A stretch of DNA of 64,000 nucleotides from Vescimonas sanitatis (GTDB lineage Bacteria; Bacillota; Clostridia; Oscillospirales; Oscillospiraceae). The position numbers were made by a program, and so were the translations under genes. This document shows positions 33,573 to 41,517 of the stretch, one piece after another. The stretch is taken from NCBI RefSeq assembly GCF_049060325.1, contig NZ_JBMGPW010000010.1:56445-120444 (forward strand), given 5' to 3'. Each line of letters opens with the position of its first letter. Position 1 is the stretch's first letter. The notes beneath the pieces are model-generated. The model had not been told where the DNA came from, made no database searches, and worked only from the letters and a program-made list of their open reading frames with translations.

Positions 33573-34412
33573 TTACCCCTCAATGTTGGCAGTTTTTAGG
33601 CCCTTTTTCAAGGAGCCGTAGACCGTCACCGCATGATCGGTGAACATCTCGTCGCAGTCAAACCAGGCGGTGAAGCTGCCGCCGGAGGTGACGGACAGGC
33701 TCGTCAGGCTGATCCGCCGGGCAAGTTCTTCCTCTGTGATGGGGTCTGTTTCCGGGTCACGGGGATTTTCTTCATCTTGGGAGAGCCAGTTGTTGGCCAG
33801 CTCGGTCAGGTTCTTGGCTGCAAGCTCCCGCATGGCTTTGTCCCAGGTGTCACAGTCGGCCAGCAGTTTCTTGGCGGCACTGCGAGCGCGGGTCCAGGAG
33901 GGCTTGCTCTCGGCATTGACTTCCAGAGAAAGGCTCACATCCTTTCCGCACCACTGGATCTCGCCCTCGAAGGTATCATAGTCCTTGTCCAGTGTCAGTT
34001 CCCCCAGCACCTGGTCCTGGATCACCACCGGCTTGTGGTATTCCTCCAGAACGGCCTGGAGTTCCGGGCAGTCCTCATGGGCATTGACTATCTCGGAGAT
34101 ACACCAGGGGCGCACCACCAGATCTTTTGCCCGTTCTTCTTTCATCCGGCGGATCTTTAGGCGACAGATCTGCTCCTTGCCAAAGCGTCCCCAGCCCTTA
34201 TCGCTATTGCGTTCCTCCTCGGTGACCGGCCAATCCAGTCGCTCCTCTTTGGTGCTGACCTTGCCGGTGTCACAGAACATGATACCCAGCGTCACAACGG
34301 TCATTTCCCAAAAGTTGCCTTTCCAGTTAAATCCGCCCCCAATGCAGCGATTGATCAGAGCGACCACTTCCTGCTCCTCGGGCTCGTACATCTCATAGAA
34401 TTCTTCAAACAT
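33573..34412 (-). CDS. DUF2262-family protein
   Basis: 279 aa from ATG 34412. The C-terminal 160 residues follow DUF2262: VLGELTLDKDYDTFEGEIQW, CGKDVSLSLEVNAES, a KKLLADCDTWDKAMRELAAK helix, LANNWLSQDEENPRD, then SVTSGGSFTAWFDCDEMFTD and HAVTVYGSLKKGLKTANI. The N-terminal 115 residues form a separate acidic helical part (NRCIGGGFNWKGNFWEMTVV). DUF2262 is a known immunity-type domain. The stop lies 13 bases before the DUF2004 start. Confidence 0.85.
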   Translation of the reverse strand: MFEEFYEMYEPEEQEVVALINRCIGGGFNWKGNFWEMTVVTLGIMFCDTGKVSTKEERLDWPVTEEERNSDKGWGRFGKEQICRLKIRRMKEERAKDLVVRPWCISEIVNAHEDCPELQAVLEEYHKPVVIQDQVLGELTLDKDYDTFEGEIQWCGKDVSLSLEVNAESKPSWTRARSAAKKLLADCDTWDKAMRELAAKNLTELANNWLSQDEENPRDPETDPITEEELARRISLTSLSVTSGGSFTAWFDCDEMFTDHAVTVYGSLKKGLKTANIEG

Positions 34413-34424
34413 AGATCATTCTCC

Positions 34425-35045
34425 TCATCCCTCTATATGATTGCGGTATTCCTTTTCAAGCTGGGTGTACCACCGTTTCAGCATGGTTTCCAGACTGGTC
34501 TTTCCGTTGCGATCTGTAAAAACAAGAAACTTCTGCATCAGTCTGGGGAACAGATATTTGCCCGCTTTTGTCAGATCCTGATTGAGATAGACCATCCGCA
34601 GGATACGGCCCTGCCGGTCCAGAGGGTCCTTTTTCAGCAGTTCCTTTTCAAAGCAGAAGCGCAGGAATACCACATTCTCGTCGTAGAAGTCCTCCACCAC
34701 AGCCGCGCCGATGCTGGTGTAGGTGATGTCGTACACCAAACGGCTCCAATCAAATTTCTCGGCATAGAGAAGTTTCAGCGCCTTCGCCCAATGTTCCTCC
34801 GGGATCACCAGCATCCTGTGCTGGGCGGTGCTGGAGTAGCCGTGGTAGACGGGTTCCGGCTGCCCCAGCAGTTCACTCACACTGTCGGCGTAGACGAAGC
34901 ACAACTCCTCGTCGAACAGACCACCGATAAAGTTACCATTGCAGTACAGCATATAATTCTTGGACTTGGCCGGAGAATAAGAGAGGTTATATTCCTGCGA
35001 GTCCAGGCTTTTATGTACCTTGTTCAGAAAGTCTATTGATGTCAT
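34425..35045 (-). CDS. TfoX-N-like cargo protein, 206 aa
   Basis: Start at ATG 35045 with GAGGAG upstream. Residues 1-110 (SIDFLNKVHKSLDSQEYNLS, YSPAKSKNYMLYCNGNFIGG, LFDEELCFVYADSVSELLGQ, HRMLVIPEEHWAKA) resemble the TfoX N-terminal fold, in which a CNGxxIGGxxD strand turn is typical. The C-terminal half is helical and basic. TfoX-N domains are small alpha-beta modules of unknown biochemical role. The match is by pattern. Confidence 0.65.
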   Translation of the reverse strand: MTSIDFLNKVHKSLDSQEYNLSYSPAKSKNYMLYCNGNFIGGLFDEELCFVYADSVSELLGQPEPVYHGYSSTAQHRMLVIPEEHWAKALKLLYAEKFDWSRLVYDITYTSIGAAVVEDFYDENVVFLRFCFEKELLKKDPLDRQGRILRMVYLNQDLTKAGKYLFPRLMQKFLVFTDRNGKTSLETMLKRWYTQLEKEYRNHIEG

Positions 35046-35049
35046 GGCT

Positions 35050-36129
35050 TTACTCCTCAAACTCGCCCTCGATCATCCCGTTCAGATATCGGCCGGGATT
35101 TGCGATGAAGTCATCCCATTTGGCCAGAGGGTGGAATTCCTCATGCTCGATGTCCAGATACCACAGCTTCTTGTCCCTGGGGCTCCACAGCAGCAGATAG
35201 TCGCTGTAGTTATCCATCTGCACCATCAGGGAAAGCAGCTTCTTCCGTTTCCAGGTCATCTCCTGCACATCCATGAAGGAGTAGAGCTCCGCCCACTTCA
35301 CCCATTCCTGATCCGGGAACTCCAGCCGCAGGGGGCCGGTCTTCAAGTATTCCACCAGCTTGGCGGGCAGCTTGTAGGGCATGAGCTGCCGGATCTTTTC
35401 CTGCTCGTTGTGCCATTCCTCTGGCTCCAGGGCCTTCAGGTAGTCGGCCATCTCTTGATTCTTGTTTTGAACTGCCACACTGTAGGGACGGTCACCGTAT
35501 TTGTCAACAAGGGTGATATTCGCTCCCTGTTCCACCAGCCAGCGCACCATGGAGAAATTGTTGGAGCGGGCGGCCTCGGTGACAGGGGTGGAGGCGTAAG
35601 GGAACACCATGTCCGGCTTGTGGTAATTGATATCCGCTCCTTTTTCCAGCAGCAGCTTGGCAAGCTCGGCCTGTCCATCGGACACCGCCGCCCGGAATGC
35701 CTCGCCGCCAAACTTGTCCACTGTGATCCCGGCTTGCTCCAGCACCTTGATGTTCTCCGGGCGTTTGCCCCAGCGCACTTCCTGGAAGGCCCGCTCTTTC
35801 TGCTTCGAGCTGAGTTTTGCGGCCTGTTCAGCAAAGAGCGCCACCACCTCCGGCCCACAACAGCGGGCGGCGGTGAGCAGCAGGGGCTGTTCCTCTGCCA
35901 GACCGGGATCAGCTCCATGCTCCAGCAGGAAGTGAATCATGGGTACATCGTTCCGAAAAACCGCGATCTCCAATGGCATCAGCTTGATGTATTCGCTGAG
36001 CTGGATGGGAACATCCAAATCCAGACCGCCCTGGAGCAACGTCTCCAGCTTGGGAGTGTCGTGGTCACAGATGGCGGCAGCCGTTTCCGGGAGGGTCTCC
36101 CAGCGGCCAATATATGCAATTTGGTACAT
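35050..36129 (-). CDS. Ankyrin-repeat cargo protein
   Basis: 359 aa from ATG 36129. Four to five ankyrin repeats span about residues 20-235: PLEIAVFRNDVPMIHFLLEH, AEEQPLLLTAARCCGPEVVA, AFRAAVSDGQAELAKLLLEK, PVTEAARSNNFSMVRWLVEQ, PYSVAVQNKNQEMADYLKAL. A C-terminal acidic aromatic domain follows (YSDYLLLWSPRDKKLWYLDI, PLAKWDDFIANPGRYL) that may be SUKH-related. Such ankyrin-immunity fusions are common in toxin loci. It is one of the repeat-scaffold proteins of the array. Confidence 0.85.
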   Translation of the reverse strand: MYQIAYIGRWETLPETAAAICDHDTPKLETLLQGGLDLDVPIQLSEYIKLMPLEIAVFRNDVPMIHFLLEHGADPGLAEEQPLLLTAARCCGPEVVALFAEQAAKLSSKQKERAFQEVRWGKRPENIKVLEQAGITVDKFGGEAFRAAVSDGQAELAKLLLEKGADINYHKPDMVFPYASTPVTEAARSNNFSMVRWLVEQGANITLVDKYGDRPYSVAVQNKNQEMADYLKALEPEEWHNEQEKIRQLMPYKLPAKLVEYLKTGPLRLEFPDQEWVKWAELYSFMDVQEMTWKRKKLLSLMVQMDNYSDYLLLWSPRDKKLWYLDIEHEEFHPLAKWDDFIANPGRYLNGMIEGEFEE

Positions 36130-36155
36130 AAGGCACCTGCTTTCTCGACTTGTAC

Positions 36156-37298
36156 TCATTCATCCCCGAACCGCTCAGCAGCGTCTTTGTAAACAGTGAT
36201 GCTCTTAGCCACCTTCTTTTTCTGGCTACGGATGCGGAAATAGTCCCACAGAACGCGCTTCAGTTCCGGGTTCTCCACCTTGAGGGGCAGCAGGCTGATG
36301 AACATTTCGTCGTAGCTTCCATATAGCACACCGCCCCGGTTGTAGGTCTGCCATGTCACCGTAGGTTTGCGGCCCTCTGGGTCCTTGGCCAAATCAAAGA
36401 GCCACCGCTCATCCAGATCCACATAGCGTTCAATCATAAACCTTGTGTCATAGGTTCCATAGCTATAATCCCCCCAGAAAATCAGAGCAATCATTCCATC
36501 CGGGCCCAGGCGTTCATAGGTCCAGTCTTCCGGATAACAGCGGTAATGGAGCATTCCCAGCGCATGGAACAAATAGCCTTTTTGCGGCGTATCCAGAAGG
36601 GGTGAATAGGTCTCGTACACCTGCTCCTTGGGCTGGGTGATGATCGCCTTCATAAAGACCGGCATCAGCCAGCTGCCGCCATAGCGTTCATTCAGCTCAT
36701 CAGCCAATGCTTGCAGTCGCTCATCCGGGTTGCGGATCAGGGAGGCGGTAAGTACCACAGCGGGAATTTTCTCTTTTTCCTTGGGTGTGGCATCCCAAAT
36801 GCGAAGCCCGTCCGTGATCCACCAGGAGGTGCAGTCATCATCGGAATAAACAGGCGCGCGTTTCAGCTGGGCGATCCGCTGGGTGTTCTCCGCCAGAAAG
36901 CGGTAGACCTCCAGCATTTTGGGCGAGGCTTTCCCCAACATCAAATGGAAACAGAAGTTCAGTTGTTCTATATTCAGTGGCTTTGTGTCCCCCTCGTCCA
37001 GCAGCTGGGAGAGAGTCTTCAGAATAACTGGGGCAATCTGCTCCGATACACAGTCGGAACAGGCATCCGACATGATATTGCTGCCCATCCATTTGCCCTT
37101 GACCAGCTTGGCCCACAGTGGGGCAGCAGGGGCATACTCCAGCTGCGCCAAAGCCTTTTGAGCAGCCGTTTTGCATTTGCCCTTTTCTGTATTCACAAGC
37201 TGGAACAGCAGTTCGCCGTTTGCTTCATCCTTGCCCAGCTCCAAAATGGCCTGTTCTCGCTTTACGCCCTTGGGAGGCAGTTGTTCCAAAGTCATCAT
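36156..37298 (-). CDS. HEAT-like helical repeat protein, 380 aa
   Basis: ATG 37298 follows GGAGAAAATGA. The N-terminal part has HEAT-like helix pairs (KREQAILELGKDEANGELLF, KTAAQKALAQLEYAPAAPLW, EQIAPVILKTLSQLLDE). The second half is Trp/Tyr-rich and continues to a basic end (RIRSQKKKVAKSITVYK). No active-site motif is seen. It resembles the DNA-alkylation-like HEAT proteins found beside immunity genes. The start codon lies 10 bases after the next gene's stop. Confidence 0.7.
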   Translation of the reverse strand: MMTLEQLPPKGVKREQAILELGKDEANGELLFQLVNTEKGKCKTAAQKALAQLEYAPAAPLWAKLVKGKWMGSNIMSDACSDCVSEQIAPVILKTLSQLLDEGDTKPLNIEQLNFCFHLMLGKASPKMLEVYRFLAENTQRIAQLKRAPVYSDDDCTSWWITDGLRIWDATPKEKEKIPAVVLTASLIRNPDERLQALADELNERYGGSWLMPVFMKAIITQPKEQVYETYSPLLDTPQKGYLFHALGMLHYRCYPEDWTYERLGPDGMIALIFWGDYSYGTYDTRFMIERYVDLDERWLFDLAKDPEGRKPTVTWQTYNRGGVLYGSYDEMFISLLPLKVENPELKRVLWDYFRIRSQKKKVAKSITVYKDAAERFGDE

Positions 37299-37308
37299 TC
37301 ATTTTCTC

Positions 37309-37896
37309 CTATCCCACAATGGTGGTTTCCTTGACGGCCAGATTGTCGTAATTCATGGCAATCAGCTTCTCGGCGGCTTCTGGGGTACACATGAACCAGG
37401 TGCTCACGCCCCAGGCATCCATCCTTGTGACGATGAAAAAGTCAGTTTCGGCAGGAATCGGATTTCTGGCGTCAAGATAGTGATCGGCGTAGAGATACAC
37501 CAGATCTACCTCCCGCTCCGGAAGCCATTTGGCCCGGCGCACACGGGGCTTGCCGTTTTTCAGTGCCTTTTCTCTGGGGTTCTCAAACCACTCCAGCTCC
37601 TTGATTTGCAGGCCAGTGAAGGTATCCATCAGCCGCTGGGCAATCTCCCGGTGGGTAAACACGCCGCAGTTCCAGGAGCCCATCAGCCATGTCTGTATAA
37701 AATCCCCCACCTTGCTGCCGGGGGCAGGAGGTCCATAGACGCTCTCATCCGCCCACATGACTTCCATCTTTTCGCACTGATCCGGTCGGGGGCAGGATTG
37801 CTTGTTGCCATAACGATACATGATATTTACATAGCCGAAGTCCTTGCCGGTCCGGTCATGGCCGACGGCTTCTACTTTATAAGCGGTGATTGACAT
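37309..37896 (-). CDS. Unrecognised 195-aa cargo protein
   Basis: Start at ATG 37896 preceded by GGAGGTGG. The front has SITAYKVEAVGHDRTGKDFG and a CPRPDQCEKMEVMWADESVY segment; the end is DFFIVTRMDAWGVSTWFMCT. Mixed strands and loops suggest an alpha-beta fold without membrane helices. It overlaps the next upstream gene by 25 bases. No family is recognised. Confidence 0.75.
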   Translation of the reverse strand: MSITAYKVEAVGHDRTGKDFGYVNIMYRYGNKQSCPRPDQCEKMEVMWADESVYGPPAPGSKVGDFIQTWLMGSWNCGVFTHREIAQRLMDTFTGLQIKELEWFENPREKALKNGKPRVRRAKWLPEREVDLVYLYADHYLDARNPIPAETDFFIVTRMDAWGVSTWFMCTPEAAEKLIAMNYDNLAVKETTIVG

Positions 37897-38282
37897 TGCA
37901 GTTCCACCTCCTGAGCCAGTACAAAGCCGCATAGCCCAAGGGAAGCGTCGATGACAAATACCCGGATGTGCTCCCGATCCATGCGCTCCCGCAGTTCCTC
38001 AATGCTGCAACAGGCGGGAAAGCCGTAAAGGATGGTTCCGCCCAACAGGTCGTTGTACTGTTCAAAAAAACCGTCCACGGTGATCTCGTCCATGCCGAAA
38101 AGGATGTTGTCCTGGATCACATCCTCAAACCGGTGGGCCAGCAGGCCGGTGAAGCGAACAGATACGTTCTCTCCGGCCTCGGTCTGGGTATCCATGTGCA
38201 GGGAATGGGCTTCAAAGTCAGCGCAGTAGCGCAGGACTCTGTTGTCGTGCAGATTGTTGAAGGATCGAATTACCATACTCAT
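37872..38282 (-). CDS. Unrecognised 136-aa acidic cargo protein
   Basis: ATG 38282 overlaps the upstream stop as ATGA, with GGAG six bases before it. The product opens MSMVIRSFNNLHDNRVLRYC and has a HSLHMDTQTEAGENVSVRFT strand pair and a HRFEDVIQDNILFGMDEITV strand-turn, with a FFEQYNDLLGGTILYGF helix. Its compact strand-rich form is immunity-like. No named family is recognised. Confidence 0.75.
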   Translation of the reverse strand: MSMVIRSFNNLHDNRVLRYCADFEAHSLHMDTQTEAGENVSVRFTGLLAHRFEDVIQDNILFGMDEITVDGFFEQYNDLLGGTILYGFPACCSIEELRERMDREHIRVFVIDASLGLCGFVLAQEVELQCQSPLIK

Positions 38283-38821
38283 GCCAGCTCCGCGTCCAAG
38301 ATCTGGACTGGTCTTCCTTTCTCGTTCACATAGTAAAGGGCGATATAGTCGATGCCGTCCCGCTTGACCTGCTCCCAGGGCATCCGCTCGCCGTTGATCA
38401 GTTCCACGGTATCCGCCTCATCCGGTTCGAAGTCTTCTTTTTCGTCCTCGTAGTCCACGCTGTACCCCAGCTCCAGCACCAGCTTGGAAGCGGGGATCTC
38501 ATACCGCTTGAGGGGACGGTGTTCCAGCTCAGATGGATCATGTTCATCGCAGAACATATTGTCGTAGCCATGCCGTCCACCGTCAAAGATGACGAACTCC
38601 TCGCCGCTCTCCGGGTCACGGGCTGCCACCAGTCCGGGAGCCGCATCGCCATCTACAATATAGGATTGGGGCTCTCCTTTCACCGTGAGCAGATCTCCGT
38701 AATACCAAACCTCCAGCAGTTCATTGCCGGTAGTGGAACAGAGTGTCACGGTGGGCAGACGCTTCTCCGCCCACTCTTTCACATGGCCGGTGAGCCAAGT
38801 GGGATATTTCTCAGTCATCAT
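38279..38821 (-). CDS. Unrecognised 180-aa highly acidic cargo protein
   Basis: ATG 38821 follows GGAGGAG. The sequence is very acidic (SVDYEDEKEDFEPDEADTVE) and includes VTLCSTTGNELLEVWYYGDL, EEFVIFDGGRHGYDNMFCDE and MPWEQVKRDGIDYIALYYVN. Acidity and Trp/Tyr content fit a nuclease-neutralising immunity protein, by analogy. It overlaps the next downstream gene by four bases. No family is recognised. Confidence 0.75.
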   Translation of the reverse strand: MMTEKYPTWLTGHVKEWAEKRLPTVTLCSTTGNELLEVWYYGDLLTVKGEPQSYIVDGDAAPGLVAARDPESGEEFVIFDGGRHGYDNMFCDEHDPSELEHRPLKRYEIPASKLVLELGYSVDYEDEKEDFEPDEADTVELINGERMPWEQVKRDGIDYIALYYVNEKGRPVQILDAELA

Positions 38822-38834
38822 AGTCTTTCTCCTC

Positions 38835-39068
38835 CTATTTCAATTTCAGTACAAATCCCCAGATGCTCACCACGATCAGGAGGACACCCAGCAGGAAGAA
38901 CACCACCCGCCGGTATCCTCTGCTGTGGCGGTGGGCATCCCGCGTACCAGTGGGGTCGCAGAGCCAGTTCCAGTTGCGGATCGCCCCAATTAAAATCACG
39001 GCCCCGATGACCACCGAGGCAATATACCAATGCTCTTGCAAAAATGCTGTGACCTGTTCGCTGTTCAT
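38835..39068 (-). CDS. Imm17-like small membrane immunity protein
   Basis: 77 aa with two membrane helices (WYIASVVIGAVILIGAI and VVFFLLGVLLIVVSIWGFVL) joined by an RNWNWLCDPTGTRDAH loop. The GAIxNWxWxxxP motif between the helices is that of Imm17, a short two-TM immunity family. It would sit in the cytoplasmic membrane and protect against a membrane-acting or surface toxin. ATG 39068 overlaps the upstream stop (ATGA). Confidence 0.72.
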   Translation of the reverse strand: MNSEQVTAFLQEHWYIASVVIGAVILIGAIRNWNWLCDPTGTRDAHRHSRGYRRVVFFLLGVLLIVVSIWGFVLKLK

Positions 39069-39577
39069 TTACAGATACCCCCCTTTACATCATCGGGAGT
39101 TTCCTTTCGGATGATTTCCTCCCGCTCTTTTAAATCCAGCTCCAGAGCTTTTTCCTCCTCCAGATATTCCTCGCAGTCCCGAACCAGCTTTTGGGCGGCT
39201 GGGTCATCCGGGACCAGGGCCAGCCAGCGTTTTGCGTATTCATAGGCGATGGCGGCGGAACGGTATGCCATCAGGCAGGAATAGCCCATCCGGGAGTTCC
39301 AGTAAGGGTCGTTCTCCCCCTGGGTGCGGACGGATCTCAGAAGATCGATGGCGTGCCGGAGAAGGTCCCCGTCCACTTCACCATCCGTCCCATGCGCTCC
39401 ATGATCTCCCAGCACCGCCAGATTGCTGTAAGCCCGACTCAGCTTGACGGTCAGCAGATAGCCCCGCTCCTGTTCCGGGATAGCCTCGATGGCCTCAATA
39501 CATCGTGAGAACTCGTCCGCATCATTCCACTCCTCAATCTGCTCCAGCAGCTTTGCTTCTTCTGCCTGATTCATCAT
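39065..39577 (-). CDS. TPR-type protein, stand-alone copy of the module in the 2065-aa protein
   Basis: 170 aa from ATG 39577. LLEQIEEWNDADEFSRCIEA, IEAIPEQERGYLLTVKLSRA, YSNLAVLGDHG and GYSCLMAYRSAAIAYEYAKR are closely parallel to residues 803-935 of the polyimmunity protein (LEQWNDEDEYTRCIQALNAI, ENYAIIGDHD, AYGYQYLYEQEAKAIPYAQR). This is a three-helix-pair TPR unit of known scaffold type. Its function is unknown; it may be a precursor or product of domain exchange with the large gene. Confidence 0.82.
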   Translation of the reverse strand: MMNQAEEAKLLEQIEEWNDADEFSRCIEAIEAIPEQERGYLLTVKLSRAYSNLAVLGDHGAHGTDGEVDGDLLRHAIDLLRSVRTQGENDPYWNSRMGYSCLMAYRSAAIAYEYAKRWLALVPDDPAAQKLVRDCEEYLEEEKALELDLKEREEIIRKETPDDVKGGICK

Positions 39578-39595
39578 TTCACCGCCTTTTCTGTG

Positions 39596-39874
39596 TCATC
39601 CTTTGCCTTTTTTGAAGTGTCCGCTGCCTCGCCAGGTGTTGACCACACAGGTGAAGATCTGACCGCAGTGTTTGCATCGGATCGTGTGAGCCATAATTTC
39701 GTCTGCCCATCCATCCTCAGTCTTTACCTTCTCCAGCGGACAGGTGGATTCCTCTGCCATCAGTTCAAATTCGCCTTGTCCTACCAACTGCTGGATATAG
39801 GCAATACAGGCCAGGTAGTCCTTGGGGGCATCAAATTTTCTCCATGTTTGAATGTTTCGGCAGTGCTCGCACAT
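39596..39874 (-). CDS. 92-aa zinc-ribbon protein
   Basis: MCEHCRNIQTWRKF begins the protein after GTAAGGAGG, with a single CxxC at the front. A second CxxC pair occurs late (RCKHCGQIFTCVVN), giving one zinc site. The middle is helical (YLACIAYIQQLVGQGEFELM). It is small and soluble. Together with 25879-26478 and 29754-29978 it shows that several zinc-knuckle proteins are built into the array. Confidence 0.75.
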   Translation of the reverse strand: MCEHCRNIQTWRKFDAPKDYLACIAYIQQLVGQGEFELMAEESTCPLEKVKTEDGWADEIMAHTIRCKHCGQIFTCVVNTWRGSGHFKKGKG

Positions 39875-39886
39875 ACAGAGCCCTCC

Positions 39887-41269
39887 TTACGCAAATACTT
39901 GCTGGTATTTCTCTTTCAGTTCCTTCGGTGCCGTCTTGATGGCCTTGCTGCCACCATTTTCGGAATCCTTTCCCCAGATGGCCCAGAGCAGGCTCTGCCA
40001 AGCGATGGCCCGGAATTTCGGGTCTTTGTTTTCTTCCGGCAGGAGATAAGCGGAAAACCGGCGCTTGATTTCCAGCAGCGCATCGAGGCTTTCCGCATTG
40101 GCAATCAGGCTGCGAAATTCCTTGGCAGGCTCCAACCACTGCATAGACAATGCACCCCGCACCAATACCCCCAGCGTCCATGGTTGAAACCCAAACTTCC
40201 GGATCAAGGCATGAAGGAATTTCCCTTGCAGAGAGGAGTGCTCGTCGTCGCAGAGATCCAGATACTCCGTTACCAGCGGTGCCCACCGTTCTCCCTCCAG
40301 CCCCAGAGCGAACACAGCAAAGGTGCCGGGCATTGCACAGGCTTCATCCGCGAGGTTTTGGTACCACTCAAACTCCCGCATAGCCAGACGAGCATATCGC
40401 TCCATAGCTGGATGCAGACTGGGGTACTGCACAGCGCAGGCAAAGAGCTGATTGACTCCCTTCTTGGGCAAGCCGGGAATGGGCAGATAGATTTTCTCCT
40501 TTCCTCTGAACTCCACCGAGTAACTGCGGGGAAATTCCTCCTGAGAAAGCACCGCGCACAGGTAGTCCAGGGCTTCATCATAGCACTCCTCCGTGGAATC
40601 CTTGGCGGTGATTCGGATAGTAGCGAAAGCGTCGTTGGCCGAAGCGGTCAGGTGCTTTGTTTTCCGTTTTTGGATGTTAGACGGTAATTTGCCGCTGCCA
40701 TTGGTTTTCAAATCCTTTACTATGTCGGGGCGGATCTGGGAAACCAGACCAAGAATGTGTTCGGTTTTGAGAGCTTCAAAACTCTGTCCATACACCGTGT
40801 AGCAGACCGCCACATAGCAGGCAAAGTGCAGCAGCCCTTCGTCCACATCCTCCGGGCGCAATTCCGGCAACACCGTGCAGGGCGGAAAGACTGTAAAGCC
40901 ATCTTCACGCTCTCCCACAAGGAAATAGCGTTCCTGCACCTGTTTTTCTATGTACTTCTCCAACTCATAGCAGATCTCTTGCCAGCCCACCAGCCGCCGC
41001 ATGGCATCGCAGAGAAAAACAGCATCCTCGTTGGGAAATCCCTTCAGTGGCAGACTGGTCAGATAGCGTTCCAGCAGCTGATCCGGAAGGAAGGGCGTTC
41101 CATTATGGTTTCGCACCACGGTCGGGTAGGCGGAGTGATTTTCACGGGCGGTGCCGTTCAGCACATCCTGAATACAGATATCCGCTTCCGCCAGCACCTC
41201 TGGAGAAGTGTCCGGTTTATGAATCAGATAGTAGCGGTCATTTATGCCGTCGCGTTTTGGCAAACTCAT
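39887..41269 (-). CDS. 460-aa cargo protein, possibly DUF6138-like; first gene of the array
   Basis: ATG 41269 has CAGAGGTG upstream. The front (MSLPKRDGINDRYYLIHKPD) leads into helical parts (LLERYLTSLPLKGFPNEDAV, RRLVGWQEICYELEKYIEKQ), a strand block (TASANDAFATIRITAKDS, RSYSVEFRGKEKIYLPIPG) and a long helical end. It recalls DUF6138 proteins of immunity clusters, with low certainty. It is the first gene downstream of the 41.5-kb promoter and leader, so its expression would depend directly on that leader. Confidence 0.7.
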   Translation of the reverse strand: MSLPKRDGINDRYYLIHKPDTSPEVLAEADICIQDVLNGTARENHSAYPTVVRNHNGTPFLPDQLLERYLTSLPLKGFPNEDAVFLCDAMRRLVGWQEICYELEKYIEKQVQERYFLVGEREDGFTVFPPCTVLPELRPEDVDEGLLHFACYVAVCYTVYGQSFEALKTEHILGLVSQIRPDIVKDLKTNGSGKLPSNIQKRKTKHLTASANDAFATIRITAKDSTEECYDEALDYLCAVLSQEEFPRSYSVEFRGKEKIYLPIPGLPKKGVNQLFACAVQYPSLHPAMERYARLAMREFEWYQNLADEACAMPGTFAVFALGLEGERWAPLVTEYLDLCDDEHSSLQGKFLHALIRKFGFQPWTLGVLVRGALSMQWLEPAKEFRSLIANAESLDALLEIKRRFSAYLLPEENKDPKFRAIAWQSLLWAIWGKDSENGGSKAIKTAPKELKEKYQQVFA

Positions 41270-41285
41270 GCTTGATCACCTCTGT

Positions 41286-41459
41286 TTAGACAATAAAAAC
41301 GCCCTGCGACACCCTGTCACTTGGACAGGCTGACGCAGGGCATGAAAAGGCCGCAAGGGAGACGCCACATCCACCGGCGGATGTGGTTTCTTCTTCAGCC
41401 AAAATCAATTTTTCATATTTGAACAGAACAGCCATGGACTGTCCCAGTTTTTCTTCCAT
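41286..41459 (-). CDS. Possible leader peptide (57 codons) in front of the immunity array
   Basis: A small ORF from ATG 41459 (MEEKLGQSMAVLFKYEKLIL) has a modest CGAGG site and spans the two hairpins of the leader. Its second half is Cys/Ser/Ala-rich because it reads through the hairpin arms, so that part is not protein-like. It could be a regulatory upstream ORF whose translation affects the hairpins. It may equally be a chance frame. Confidence 0.3.
   Translation of the reverse strand: MEEKLGQSMAVLFKYEKLILAEEETTSAGGCGVSLAAFSCPASACPSDRVSQGVFIV
41301..41341 (-). terminator. Intrinsic terminator in the leader upstream of the immunity array
   Basis: GCCCTGCG (41301-41308) pairs with CGCAGGGC (41334-41341), with an inner CCTGTC/GACAGG helix, and read leftward it is followed by GTTTTTATTG. 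It lies 32 bases before the first array gene and about 160 bases after an extended -10 promoter. It would end transcripts of the SLOG gene and could also act as an attenuator for the array. A second hairpin, CCACATCC/GGATGTGG (41365-41372 with 41379-41386), lies upstream in the transcript. Confidence 0.8.
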
Positions 41460-41508
41460 AGCAAGACCTCGGGTTACAAATCTCAAAATGGGTAAACTTT
41501 GTTACTCT

Positions 41509-41517
41509 ATTATATCA
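41509..41517 (-). promoter_or_regulatory. Extended -10 promoter pointing into the immunity array
   Basis: On the minus strand TGATATAAT (+ strand 41509-41517) is an extended -10 with a perfect TATAAT; the -35 is poor (TCCAAA or TTCCAA). It overlaps the stop codon of the SLOG gene. Transcription would begin near 41500, cross the leader and terminator, and then enter the 36-kb array. Confidence 0.55.
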
